The notes under the pieces were generated by a model. It saw nothing but the letters and a program-made list of their open reading frames with translations, searched no databases and had not been told where the DNA came from. This document shows positions 14,000 to 21,451 of a stretch of 29,741 bases of DNA, piece by piece (the first letter of the stretch is position 1; each line of letters starts with the position of its first letter). The DNA comes from JACZXQ01 sp036986155. GTDB lineage: Bacteria; Gemmatimonadota; Gemmatimonadetes; Longimicrobiales; Gaopeijiaceae. The stretch spans positions 1-29,741 of the forward strand of contig BTRA01000024.1 in the NCBI GenBank assembly GCA_036986155.1. The letters run 5' to 3'. The position numbers were made by a program, and so were the translations under genes.

Positions 14000-14063
14000 A
14001 CGCTAACGCGTCGCGCCGCCAGCCAACCCGATCATGGTCCTCCCCTAAAACTGAGGTCACCTC

Positions 14064-14597
14064 ATGCTTCCGGATCCACTTCACCCCGCCATCGTCCATC
14101 TACCGATCGCTCTCGTGATTCTGATACCGATCTTCGCCTTCGGAGCCCTATGGGCCATTCATCGCGGCCGGATGACCAAGAGGGTGTGGGGACTGCCGGT
14201 GGCTCTGATGGCGTTGTTGGTTGCAAGCGCGTGGTTGGCTTTGGAGACGGGTGAGCGCGAGGAGGAGACCGTCGAGGCAATCGTCGCGGAAAGCGCGATC
14301 GACGCCCACGAGGAAGCTGCCGAGCAACTCATTGCGGTCGGTGTGACGATACTCCTGCTGAGCAGTCTCGGGTTGTTTTCCGGGAGGCTTGGTGGGACGG
14401 CGCGTTGGGTCGGGGCCGCCGGATCACTCGTCCTCCTCGCGGCTGGTGTGCAAGTGGGCCGATTGGGGGGAGAGCTCGTCTACAGGCATGGGGCGGCTGC
14501 CGCCTATGTCGATTCCACGCCAGGAGTCGGCCAACCGTCGGGTGACGGGCAGCGGGGAGAGCGTCGGGAGCGCGGGGACGACGACGACCGCAATTGA
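14064..14597 (+). CDS. DUF2231-like membrane protein
   Basis: This 177-residue inner-membrane protein begins MLPDPLHPAIVHLPIALVIL. The HP-x2-VH-P-IAL motif in the first helix is the mark of DUF2231, whose His residues are suspected to bind heme or metal. Four TM helices are visible at about residues 10-32, 44-62, 90-106 and 114-132. A conserved-looking acidic/His loop lies between the second and third (ETGEREEETV, DAHEEAAEQLI). The C-terminal 40 residues are charged and probably disordered. The function of DUF2231 is not established; links to redox or cytochrome systems are inferences. The start follows GAGGTCACCTC. It is divergent from the membrane LuxR-type regulator and converges on the ABC-F gene. 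Confidence 0.82.
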   Translation: MLPDPLHPAIVHLPIALVILIPIFAFGALWAIHRGRMTKRVWGLPVALMALLVASAWLALETGEREEETVEAIVAESAIDAHEEAAEQLIAVGVTILLLSSLGLFSGRLGGTARWVGAAGSLVLLAAGVQVGRLGGELVYRHGAAAAYVDSTPGVGQPSGDGQRGERRERGDDDDRN

Positions 14598-14625
14598 CCG
14601 CACGAAACCACGGGCGAGCGGACGA

Positions 14626-16557
14626 CTAGGGTGCCTCTGAGCTGCGCTCCCACTCGGCCAGGAGAGCGGTGACCTCGCTCTTTAGGCGGCTCCGCTCGGT
14701 CTCGAGGGTCTTCACCTCGACGGGAGGCGTCTTTTCGTAGTATGTAGGCTCGAAAAAAATCGCATCGATCTCCTCGATGCGTGACTCTGCGAGATCGATG
14801 CGGGCGATCAACTCCTCCTGGCGGCGCTCCACTTCCTTACGCTGCTCAGCCGGATCATCGCCTTGGGGCTTCTTGCGTGACTTTCGACGACCGGCCCGGC
14901 CCGCAGCACCCTTCTCTTTTTTTTCCTTCTTCGCCTTGAGGACCACTCGATCCGCGTCCAGGTGATCGTCGCCGCAGAAATGCACGTAGTCCTCGTAAGT
15001 GCCGTGGTAGTCTCGGATACCGTCCGGAAGAATCTCCACGACACGGGTGGCCAACTTGCTCACGAACCAGCGGTCGTGCGACACGAGGATGAGCGTACCG
15101 GGATAGGTTCCTAGGGCCTCCACGAGCGCTTCGATCGACTCGAGATCCAGGTGGTTCGTGGGCTCGTCCAAGACCAGGACGTTCGGGCGCGCGATACCCA
15201 GGCGGCTGAATACCAGTCGAGCGGCTTCACCTCCCGACAAGGTGCTCAGCCGCTTCTTCGCGTCGTCACCCGAGAAGAGCATGAGGGCCATCCGCCCGCG
15301 AACGAACCCGATGTCCTTATCGGGGCAGGCGTCCCAAATCCACTGCTCGGCCGTTTGTGCCCCAGGGCCGAACTGGTCCTGGTGATCCTGGGCAAAGTAT
15401 GCCGGGTGTGTCTCGTAGCCCCATTCGACCTCTCCTTCATCCGCTTCGAGCTCGCCCATGACGATCTTGAGTAGCGTTGACTTCCCGATGCCGTTGGGTC
15501 CCATGATCGCCAGGCGGTCACCCCGCCGCACGAGCATGTCCACGCCACTCAGTACTTCGTTTTCCCCGAACGCCTTCTTGATCCCCTCGATCTTGAGCAC
15601 GTCGCGCCCGCTGTCTCGGATCTGTTCGAACCGGAAGGTCGGGTAGCGGCGCGAACTAGGGGCCAACTCGGTAAGGCTCTCCGTCTTCTTCTCGATCATG
15701 CGGGCCTTGCTTTGCGCTTGCCGTGCTTTGCTGGCCTTGGCGCGGAATCGGTCCACAAATTTCTGGTGATGCGCGATGTCGCGCTCGCGGGCCGTGATCT
15801 CCTTCTCTCGCCGCGCCCGCTCGGACCGCTTTGCGCTCAGGAAATCGGCGTAATTCCCGCGATAGAGCGTTACTGTTTCGTAATCGACGTCGAGGATGTG
15901 CGTGGTGACATTGTCGAGAAAGCGGTGATCGTGTGAGATCACGAGTGCCGGTCCCGGGAAGTCGCACAGGAACGTCTCGAGCCAGCGAATGGAGAGGATG
16001 TCGAGGTGGTTGGTCGGCTCGTCGAGTAGCAATACGTCAGGGGCACTCGCCAGGACCTGCGCCAGGAGGACGCGCAGCTTGAAGCCGCCGGACAGAGTGG
16101 AGAGCGGATCGCGGTGTATCTTGGCTGGAAGGCCGAGGCCCTCGAGAATCGAGGCGGCGCGAGACTCGGCAGCGTATCCGTCGTACTGCTGGACGATCTC
16201 CTCGAGCTCTGAGAACCGATCGGAGTCGAAGTGCTCTTCCGCCTTCGCGAGGAGTGCCTCCTTCTCGACCATCGCGCTCCAGAGCTTCGGGTTGCCCATC
16301 AACGCGACGCCGAGAATCTCCTGATTCTCGTAAAGAAAGTGGTCCTGTTTGAGGACCCCGAGCCGGAGCCGCTTGGGAAGCGAGACCGTTCCCTCGCTGG
16401 GATCCATGTCTCCGCTCAGGATATTGAGAAGGGTGGTCTTTCCCGACCCATTCGCCCCGATCAATCCGTAACGCTCCCCAGCGTTGAGCTGCATGGAGAC
16501 GCCGGCGAACAGCGTCTGGTCGCCGAAGAACTTGCCGAGATTGGAGATGGAGATCAT
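14626..16557 (-). CDS. ABC-F family ATPase, YbiT-like, with C-terminal coiled-coil extension
   Basis: This 643-residue protein has two ABC domains and no TM helix. Domain 1 has Walker A GANGSGKTT (residues 34-42), signature LSGGFKLR and Walker B LLLDEPTNHLD. Domain 2 has GPNGIGKST, LSGGEAAR and LVLDEPTNHLD. Between them lies the charged P-site tRNA interaction linker (KEITARERDIAHHQKFVDRFRAK, residues about 250-290). ABC-F proteins bind the ribosomal E site and adjust translation. The MISISNLGKFFG start and the RMALMLFSGDDAKK block point to the YbiT branch. That branch usually ends near residue 530; here about 110 further residues follow, with a Lys/Arg-rich linker and a coiled coil. No good ribosome-binding site is seen before the ATG at 16557. 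Confidence 0.93.
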   Translation of the reverse strand: MISISNLGKFFGDQTLFAGVSMQLNAGERYGLIGANGSGKTTLLNILSGDMDPSEGTVSLPKRLRLGVLKQDHFLYENQEILGVALMGNPKLWSAMVEKEALLAKAEEHFDSDRFSELEEIVQQYDGYAAESRAASILEGLGLPAKIHRDPLSTLSGGFKLRVLLAQVLASAPDVLLLDEPTNHLDILSIRWLETFLCDFPGPALVISHDHRFLDNVTTHILDVDYETVTLYRGNYADFLSAKRSERARREKEITARERDIAHHQKFVDRFRAKASKARQAQSKARMIEKKTESLTELAPSSRRYPTFRFEQIRDSGRDVLKIEGIKKAFGENEVLSGVDMLVRRGDRLAIMGPNGIGKSTLLKIVMGELEADEGEVEWGYETHPAYFAQDHQDQFGPGAQTAEQWIWDACPDKDIGFVRGRMALMLFSGDDAKKRLSTLSGGEAARLVFSRLGIARPNVLVLDEPTNHLDLESIEALVEALGTYPGTLILVSHDRWFVSKLATRVVEILPDGIRDYHGTYEDYVHFCGDDHLDADRVVLKAKKEKKEKGAAGRAGRRKSRKKPQGDDPAEQRKEVERRQEELIARIDLAESRIEEIDAIFFEPTYYEKTPPVEVKTLETERSRLKSEVTALLAEWERSSEAP

Positions 16558-16635
16558 GGGGAGGACTCGGTGGCCTGGGGGCGGCGCCCACCCTGATCGG
16601 TCAACGCCTCCCCCAAACCTCCCGAGGTTGTATTA

Positions 16636-16650
16636 CCGCCGGACGGGCGG
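16636..16650. terminator. Short hairpin directly after the cytochrome c gene
   Basis: CCGCC and GGCGG form a 5-bp stem with a 5-base loop, starting one base after the cytochrome stop on the minus strand. There is no T-run, so an intrinsic terminator is only possible, perhaps assisting Rho. Confidence 0.2.
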
Positions 16651-16651
16651 G

Positions 16652-17272
16652 TCAGTTTCCTAGCGAAGCGATGTATGCGGCGACGTTCTTCATGGCCGCG
16701 GCATCGGCGAGTATCATAGCCATCGGTCGCATCTGGGCGCCGTAGACGTCGCCGGGATTGGTGCCCCTCTCGCCGGACTTGAAGTGTTCTAACTGCCGCA
16801 CCAGGTACCAGTCCTGTTGGATCGCGAGGTTCGGCGCGTTCAGCGCGGTGTTACCCTCGCCGGCAGCTCCGTGACATGCGGCGCAGGACGCGTAGAGGGC
16901 CTGGCCGGCGACTGCGTCCCCGAACCCATCGTGTGTGACGGAAACGGGCGGTAGCGACGCAACGTACGCCGCCACGTTCTTGACGTCGGCGTCGGTGGCC
17001 AACATGGCCGCCATCGGCACCATCTGCGCTCCGAAGGCGTCACCGCCAGCGCCACGGACGCCGGATTTGAAGTTGTTGAGTTGCCGCTCCACGTACCATG
17101 CTTCCTGACCGGCCAGCGCGGGTGCGTTGAGGGCTTTGTTGCCTCCACCGTCGGTACCGTGGCACGCGGCGCACGTGGCGAAGGTCGCTTTTCCTGCCTC
17201 GGCGTCTTGAGCACTCAGGGCGGTGGTGCCGGCCAACAAGATAAGAACTGCGAGTCCAGCGATTCTATTCAT
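16652..17272 (-). CDS. Periplasmic diheme cytochrome c (c4-like)
   Basis: This 206-residue secreted protein has a signal peptide (residues 1-21, cut near LSAQ). Two class I cytochrome c domains carry heme motifs CAACH at 34-38 and 130-134. Each domain repeats the same plan: CAACHG, a Gly/Asn-rich turn with ALNAP, a WYxxRQLxxFKSGxRG block, QM-x-PMA as the likely axial-Met region, and KNVAAYxASL at the end. The domains are so alike that an internal duplication is clear. Cytochromes c4 shuttle electrons between quinol-oxidising complexes and terminal oxidases. No oxidase genes are near; the gene stands alone on the minus strand between ABC-F and a membrane protein of unknown function. Heme attachment needs a cytochrome c maturation system elsewhere. 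Confidence 0.93.
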   Translation of the reverse strand: MNRIAGLAVLILLAGTTALSAQDAEAGKATFATCAACHGTDGGGNKALNAPALAGQEAWYVERQLNNFKSGVRGAGGDAFGAQMVPMAAMLATDADVKNVAAYVASLPPVSVTHDGFGDAVAGQALYASCAACHGAAGEGNTALNAPNLAIQQDWYLVRQLEHFKSGERGTNPGDVYGAQMRPMAMILADAAAMKNVAAYIASLGN

Positions 17273-17421
17273 GATGCGCCCGAATCTGATGAGTGTTTCG
17301 AGATGGCGGTCGATCTCTCACGCTAGGTCATTCCACCAAAGAATCAAGACCCTGGCCGCATCTCCTGGTTCGGGTCGGGGGGTGGGTGGTCTCCAGAAGA
17401 TGCGGCGGATGACCCCCAGCC

Positions 17422-17940
17422 TCACGCATGTCTCGGGCTGACGTCGGCTTCGCCTGTGAGCTGGGCCACGCGAGCGAAATCTTCATTGGGCGGCAGGCGG
17501 TCGATGTATCTCCGGAAATCCTCTGAGAAGGCTAGTTGCCGGTGCTCCCAGTAGGCCTGCCCTCCCGGGCTCTGGATATAGCCGGTCATGAGATACTCCC
17601 ATCCCGCCCAAACGCCCGGGTCCAGTGCGCCCTTCTGATACTGGAAGTGCAAATTCTCGAGCGTCTTCATGAAGCCGAGCATCATGTGGAAGAACCGGGC
17701 CTTGCCGTCACTGTCCAGGTCGTGCCAATCCTCGATGCCCAGGCGGAAGATTCGGGAGAGTGCGGCGTCCTGGATCAGCGGACGGATCCAGTCGCGCAAT
17801 CCCCGGACGGCGGTGTCGGTGGTGGTGGCCCGTATGGCGCGCGTGTTTTGGATGATCTGCGTGGCCAGGTAGGCCAAAGAGACTACCACGGCGATGGCGC
17901 CGAGCAACTCGCCGATGGCGCCGAGTGCGACCCAGTTCAT
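17422..17940 (-). CDS. Conserved membrane-anchored protein of unknown function
   Basis: This 172-residue protein begins MNWVALGAIGELLGAIAVVVSLAYLATQI, one TM helix followed by QNTRAIRATTTD. This N-terminus is common in an unnamed family found in many marine bacteria. The remaining 140 residues are soluble and mainly helical, with aromatic-rich segments (FHMMLGFMKTLENLHFQYQ, VWAGWEYLMTGYIQSPGG, YWEHRQ) also typical of that family. The function is not known. GGGGATCGGA precedes the ATG at 17940. It is divergent from tesB with a 148-base gap. The topology is probably N-out with a cytoplasmic domain, but this is unproven. Confidence 0.8.
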   Translation of the reverse strand: MNWVALGAIGELLGAIAVVVSLAYLATQIIQNTRAIRATTTDTAVRGLRDWIRPLIQDAALSRIFRLGIEDWHDLDSDGKARFFHMMLGFMKTLENLHFQYQKGALDPGVWAGWEYLMTGYIQSPGGQAYWEHRQLAFSEDFRRYIDRLPPNEDFARVAQLTGEADVSPRHA

Positions 17941-18088
17941 TCCGATCCCCGAGTTCTTGTTTGGTGAGGTGGGATGCTACGTGGAAAAGCTAGCACCCGT
18001 GGCCGTCGACCGGGACCGGGGGATCCGATATGGTTCAATTGGGACAGATCTCTAACGAGCGACAACGGAAGCCAACGGAGTTGGTGCG

Positions 18089-18967
18089 ATGACCCCTGCC
18101 GTCCAGGAGCTGCTCGACCTCATCGATCTCGAGCGCCTCGAGGTGAACATCTATCGCGGTCGTAATCGCGACATCGGGTCGGGCCGTGTGTACGGGGGCC
18201 AGGTGCTCGCGCAGGCGCTGGTAGCCGCTCAGCGGACTGTGGAGGAAGGGCGGGTGGCCCACTCGATGCATGGGTACTTCATCCTGCCGGGCGACCTGCA
18301 GGCTCCCATCGTCTACTTTGTCGACCGGCTGCGTGATGGACGAAGCTTTACGACTCGCCGTGTCACCGCGATCCAACACGGCCACGCGATCTTCAACCTG
18401 TCGGCGTCTTTCCAGATCGAAGAAGAGGGGCCGGACCACCAACTGGACCCGCCCGACGTTCCCGCCCCCGAAGAGCTTCAGTCGGACCTGGAGATGCTCA
18501 GGGAGATGGAAGGCCGCATTCCGGAGTACCTCCGCCCTGTCATGACCCAGGACCGGCCGATCGACTTTCGAATGGTCGAACCCGTCGACTACATCGAACC
18601 CAAGCCGGGGCCTCCGAACCGCCATCTCTGGTTACGGGCGGACGGAGCGCTGACCGATGACCGCCTGACTCACCAGGCGGTTCTGGCGTACGCGTCGGAC
18701 TATGGGCTCCTCACGACCGCGCTACAACCTCACGGCCTCTCCCATTGGCACAGGACGATTCAGGTCGCCTCCCTCGATCACACCCTTTGGTTCCATCGGC
18801 CTTTTCGCGCGGACGAGTGGCTGCTGTTCGTGATCGACAGCCCGGCGGCCTGCGGGGCGCGGGGGTTCGCGCGCGGCAGCATTTTCACGCGTGACGGGCA
18901 CCTGGTGGCGTCGGTCGCGCAGGAGGGGCTGATGCGGCCCCGGCCCGATGGAGGTGGAGGGGGGTGA
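18089..18967 (+). CDS. tesB: Acyl-CoA thioesterase II
   Basis: TesB hydrolyses medium- and long-chain acyl-CoA to free acid and CoA. The 292-residue double-hotdog protein shows GSGRVYGGQVLAQAL and SMHGYFILPGD in the first half. The second half has LAYASDYGLL, QVASLDHTLWFHRPF with DEWLL, RGFARGSIFTRDG and SVAQEGLMR. These cover the catalytic Asp (ASD) and Gln (AQEG). The third residue, Thr in the E. coli enzyme as I recall it, appears as Ser here (ASLDH). Length agrees with the family (about 286). The C-terminus ends in five glycines. CGGAG lies ahead of the ATG at 18089. It is the second thioesterase in this window, of a different fold arrangement from that at 9265-9789. Cytoplasmic. Confidence 0.94.
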   Translation: MTPAVQELLDLIDLERLEVNIYRGRNRDIGSGRVYGGQVLAQALVAAQRTVEEGRVAHSMHGYFILPGDLQAPIVYFVDRLRDGRSFTTRRVTAIQHGHAIFNLSASFQIEEEGPDHQLDPPDVPAPEELQSDLEMLREMEGRIPEYLRPVMTQDRPIDFRMVEPVDYIEPKPGPPNRHLWLRADGALTDDRLTHQAVLAYASDYGLLTTALQPHGLSHWHRTIQVASLDHTLWFHRPFRADEWLLFVIDSPAACGARGFARGSIFTRDGHLVASVAQEGLMRPRPDGGGGG

Positions 18968-19010
18968 CGAGCGGTTGGCATCATCATGTCCTACCCTCGG
19001 CACATGAAGA

Positions 19011-19042
19011 GGCGGGGGAGCCCGCCCTGTGGACTCCCCCGC
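19011..19042. terminator. Strong inverted repeat between convergent genes
   Basis: GCGGGGGAG (19012-19020) pairs perfectly with CTCCCCCGC (19034-19042) around a 13-base loop. A competing 6-bp stem, GGCGGG with CCCGCC at 19011-19026, has a 4-base loop. It lies 44 bases after the tesB stop and before the convergent small secreted protein gene. It could serve both directions as a terminator, though neither side has a T-run. Confidence 0.4.
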
Positions 19043-19113
19043 TGCCGTTAACGCTCGTCTCAATGTAGCTCGCGGCAGTCAGCGCCGCGTGATCCACCTC
19101 GAGGTGCCAGGAC

Positions 19114-19539
19114 CTATCCGATACTCACCGTCGAGGAGGCCAGGTCGTGCTCCAGCCAGAAATCGATGATTCGGCCGGGAACGAGCGCGATGGTGCTGGT
19201 CTTCACACCCGGATTCGGGCCGTCAGAGATCAGAACGCCAGAGAGAAGCCCGACGGGATAAGCCTTGATCTCGACATAGCCCCCCTCCTGCACCAGATTC
19301 TCGGGAATTTCGAAGGTCTGGAGTCCCCGGCGTGCCACGCGACCCAGCAGGTGGATATTTCCCTCGGCATCCTCCAAAAAGACCCGGACGGCACTCCGGT
19401 AGTTGTTCAGCACTCGGACCGTCGAACTCGTCGCATCGGAATCGTTCGTGATCGGGACCTCGGCTTGAGCCGTCTGTACCCCGACCATGGCGGTCAGAAC
19501 CGCCATCAGCACAGCAATTCTTGGAATCCTCCTCATCAT
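19114..19539 (-). CDS. Small secreted beta-rich protein, unknown function
   Basis: This 141-residue protein has a signal peptide MMRRIPRIAVLMAVLTAMVGVQTAQAE, cut after AQA. The mature part is almost all predicted beta strands (STVRVLNNYRSAVRVFLED, IHLLGRVARRGLQTFEIPE, GYVEIKAYPVG, STIALVPGRIIDFWLEHDL). It resembles a small Ig-like sandwich, and I know no named family. The segment VRVLNNYRSAVRVFLEDAEG looks like the conserved core of this type of secreted protein. The start is the first of two adjacent ATGs at 19539, behind GGGTGGGGAAG; a GTG at 19548 would overlap this ribosome-binding site. A small dyad lies just upstream at 19575-19589. Location is probably periplasm or cell surface. Confidence 0.7.
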   Translation of the reverse strand: MMRRIPRIAVLMAVLTAMVGVQTAQAEVPITNDSDATSSTVRVLNNYRSAVRVFLEDAEGNIHLLGRVARRGLQTFEIPENLVQEGGYVEIKAYPVGLLSGVLISDGPNPGVKTSTIALVPGRIIDFWLEHDLASSTVSIG

Positions 19540-19574
19540 CTTCCCCACCCTTCTTCAGGATTCGACTGTACTAC

Positions 19575-19589
19575 ACAAGACTCTCTTGT
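19575..19589. promoter_or_regulatory. Dyad in the leader of the small secreted protein gene
   Basis: ACAAGA and TCTTGT form a perfect 6-bp dyad with a 3-base centre (CTC), 36 bases upstream of the gene start at 19539 in an AT-richer spot. It could be an operator or a leader hairpin. No further support. Confidence 0.25.
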
Positions 19590-19650
19590 ATCTCCACAAT
19601 ACGGTTTCGAGCCGGTCGGGTTTCAAGGGGGCCAGGTGCGGGTGAGGCCA

Positions 19651-19674
19651 GAGCGGTGTTTCTCCTCGCCGCTC
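19651..19674 (-). terminator. Hairpin directly after the ABC exporter gene
   Basis: GAGCGG and CCGCTC form a 6-bp stem with a 12-base loop, touching the stop codon of the exporter gene on the minus strand. No U-run follows, so termination would be inefficient or Rho-aided. Confidence 0.25.
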
Positions 19675-21423
19675 TCAGATCCGCGCCTGCAACGTGTGCA
19701 ACTGGTGGTAACGCCCTTCGCGGGCGATCAACTCGTCGTGCCGGCCGCGTTCCACCACCTGCCCGTCCTCGATCACCAGAATCAGGTCCGCCCGCTGAAT
19801 CGTGGAGAGACGGTGGGCGATCACTAGGGTGGTGCGGTCCCTCAGCAGCTCCTGAAGGCTTTCCTGGATCAGCGCCTCGCTCTCAGTGTCGAGGCTCGAC
19901 GTGGCCTCATCCAGCACCAGGATGCGCGGGTGCGCCAGGAGCGCCCGGGCGATCGTCACTCGCTGGCGCTGCCCGCCGGAGAGCTTGACGCCGCGTTCTC
20001 CAATCACGGTCTCGAGGCCGTCCGGGAACCGGTCGGTGAACTCGGTGACGTGTGCCTTCTCGGCGGCTTCCTGGATCTCCTCTGTGCTGGCGTCCGGGCG
20101 GGCGAAGAGCAGGTTCTCCGTGATGGTCCCGTCGAAGAGAAAGTCGTCCTGGAGTACCAAGCCCAACTGGTCGCGGTAGCTCGATAGCTTCACATCCCGC
20201 AGATCGTGGCCGTCCACCAGAACGCGCCCCTGGTCGGGCTCCAGGAACGTGGCGGCGAGCCCAGCCGTGGTGGTCTTGCCGGACCCGGAGCTCCCCACCA
20301 GCGCGACGACCGTTCCGGGCGGAGCGTCGAACGAGATCCCCCTGAGCACGGGCTTGTCCTCATCGTACGCGAAGTGCACATCCTCGAAGACGACGTGGCC
20401 GTCGATCGGAGGCATGTCGACGGTGCGGCGGGGGTCGTCGTCCTCACGAGGCCAGGATAGCAGCTCGGAGGTGCGATCGAGTCCCGCGAAAGCTTCCGTC
20501 ATCTGAGTGCCGATGTTGGCCATCTGCACGATAGGCGCTATCAGGAAACCGAGGAGCAGTGTGAACTGGAACAGCACCCCAACGGTAAGCTGCTCCTGGA
20601 TTATCAGGAGTCCACCATACCCCATGATGAGCACACTGGCCGAGCCGATAAAGAAGGTGCCGAGGCTCGTCACGCCGGCGGTCGTGGTCAGCGTGGTCTT
20701 CACGTTCTGAAAGATCCGCAGCACTCCGGCCTCGAAGATTTCAGATTCCTTGTCGAGGGCGTGAAAGCCCTTGATTACGCGAATGCCGCCCAGCGCCTCG
20801 GTGAGTCTGCCCATGACTTCGGCCCGGATGGCGCCCCGATCGCGGAATGCGGGCCGGAGGGTCTTGAATGCGCGCGTCGATACCATGCCGAACGCCAACA
20901 AGGGGCCGATGGCCAGAAGCGTCATCACCACGTTGATGCGCAGGAGGAATACCAGGGCGACCACAGCCGTGATCGTCCCTCCCACGAGCTGTACCAAGCC
21001 CGTGCCGACGAGATTCCTGACCCCTTCAACGTCGTCCATGATTCGGGAGACCAACTCGCCGCTCTTGGTGTTGTCGAAGAGCCGGACTGGAAGCTGAAGC
21101 ACGTGGCGCTGCACCTGCGCGCGCAGGGTGGCGATGAGGTGCTGGGCCTCTACGCTCAGCAGCAGCGTCAGCAGAAACGAGGTGGCCGACTGGACCACGA
21201 TGGCGCCGCCCATCACTCCGAGGAACGTGTAGAGAAGGGTCGTGTCGTGGGGGAGGATGGCGCTGTCGATCAGAGGTCCCGTCAGCATGGGCAGCACGAG
21301 CCCGCTCAGCCGGTTGAGGAGGATCAGGAACAAGCCCAACCCGATGAGTTTCCTCCTGGGCCAAATGATCTCGCCGAAGGCGTGCTTCAGGCTGGCGCCG
21401 GAAACCTTGGTGCGTGTCGACAT
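19675..21423 (-). CDS. ABC exporter, fused TM and ATPase domains (MsbA/LmrA type)
   Basis: This 582-residue half-transporter has six TM helices in residues about 25-310, then an ATPase domain. The ATPase shows Walker A GSSGSGKTT, Q-loop LVLQDDFLFDGT, signature LSGGQRQR, Walker B ILVLDEATSSLD and H-switch IAHRLSTI. It should work as a homodimer exporting lipids, peptides or drugs; the substrate cannot be read. Length is normal for MsbA-type exporters. The ATG at 21423 follows AGGA with correct spacing, and the frame open to 21471 would run into the upstream gene's end. The M20 peptidase stop lies 28 bases upstream, so the two are probably co-transcribed. A hairpin follows the stop. Confidence 0.93.
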   Translation of the reverse strand: MSTRTKVSGASLKHAFGEIIWPRRKLIGLGLFLILLNRLSGLVLPMLTGPLIDSAILPHDTTLLYTFLGVMGGAIVVQSATSFLLTLLLSVEAQHLIATLRAQVQRHVLQLPVRLFDNTKSGELVSRIMDDVEGVRNLVGTGLVQLVGGTITAVVALVFLLRINVVMTLLAIGPLLAFGMVSTRAFKTLRPAFRDRGAIRAEVMGRLTEALGGIRVIKGFHALDKESEIFEAGVLRIFQNVKTTLTTTAGVTSLGTFFIGSASVLIMGYGGLLIIQEQLTVGVLFQFTLLLGFLIAPIVQMANIGTQMTEAFAGLDRTSELLSWPREDDDPRRTVDMPPIDGHVVFEDVHFAYDEDKPVLRGISFDAPPGTVVALVGSSGSGKTTTAGLAATFLEPDQGRVLVDGHDLRDVKLSSYRDQLGLVLQDDFLFDGTITENLLFARPDASTEEIQEAAEKAHVTEFTDRFPDGLETVIGERGVKLSGGQRQRVTIARALLAHPRILVLDEATSSLDTESEALIQESLQELLRDRTTLVIAHRLSTIQRADLILVIEDGQVVERGRHDELIAREGRYHQLHTLQARI

Positions 21424-21451
21424 GGGGTCCATCCTAGGCGCCGGGCCGCCC

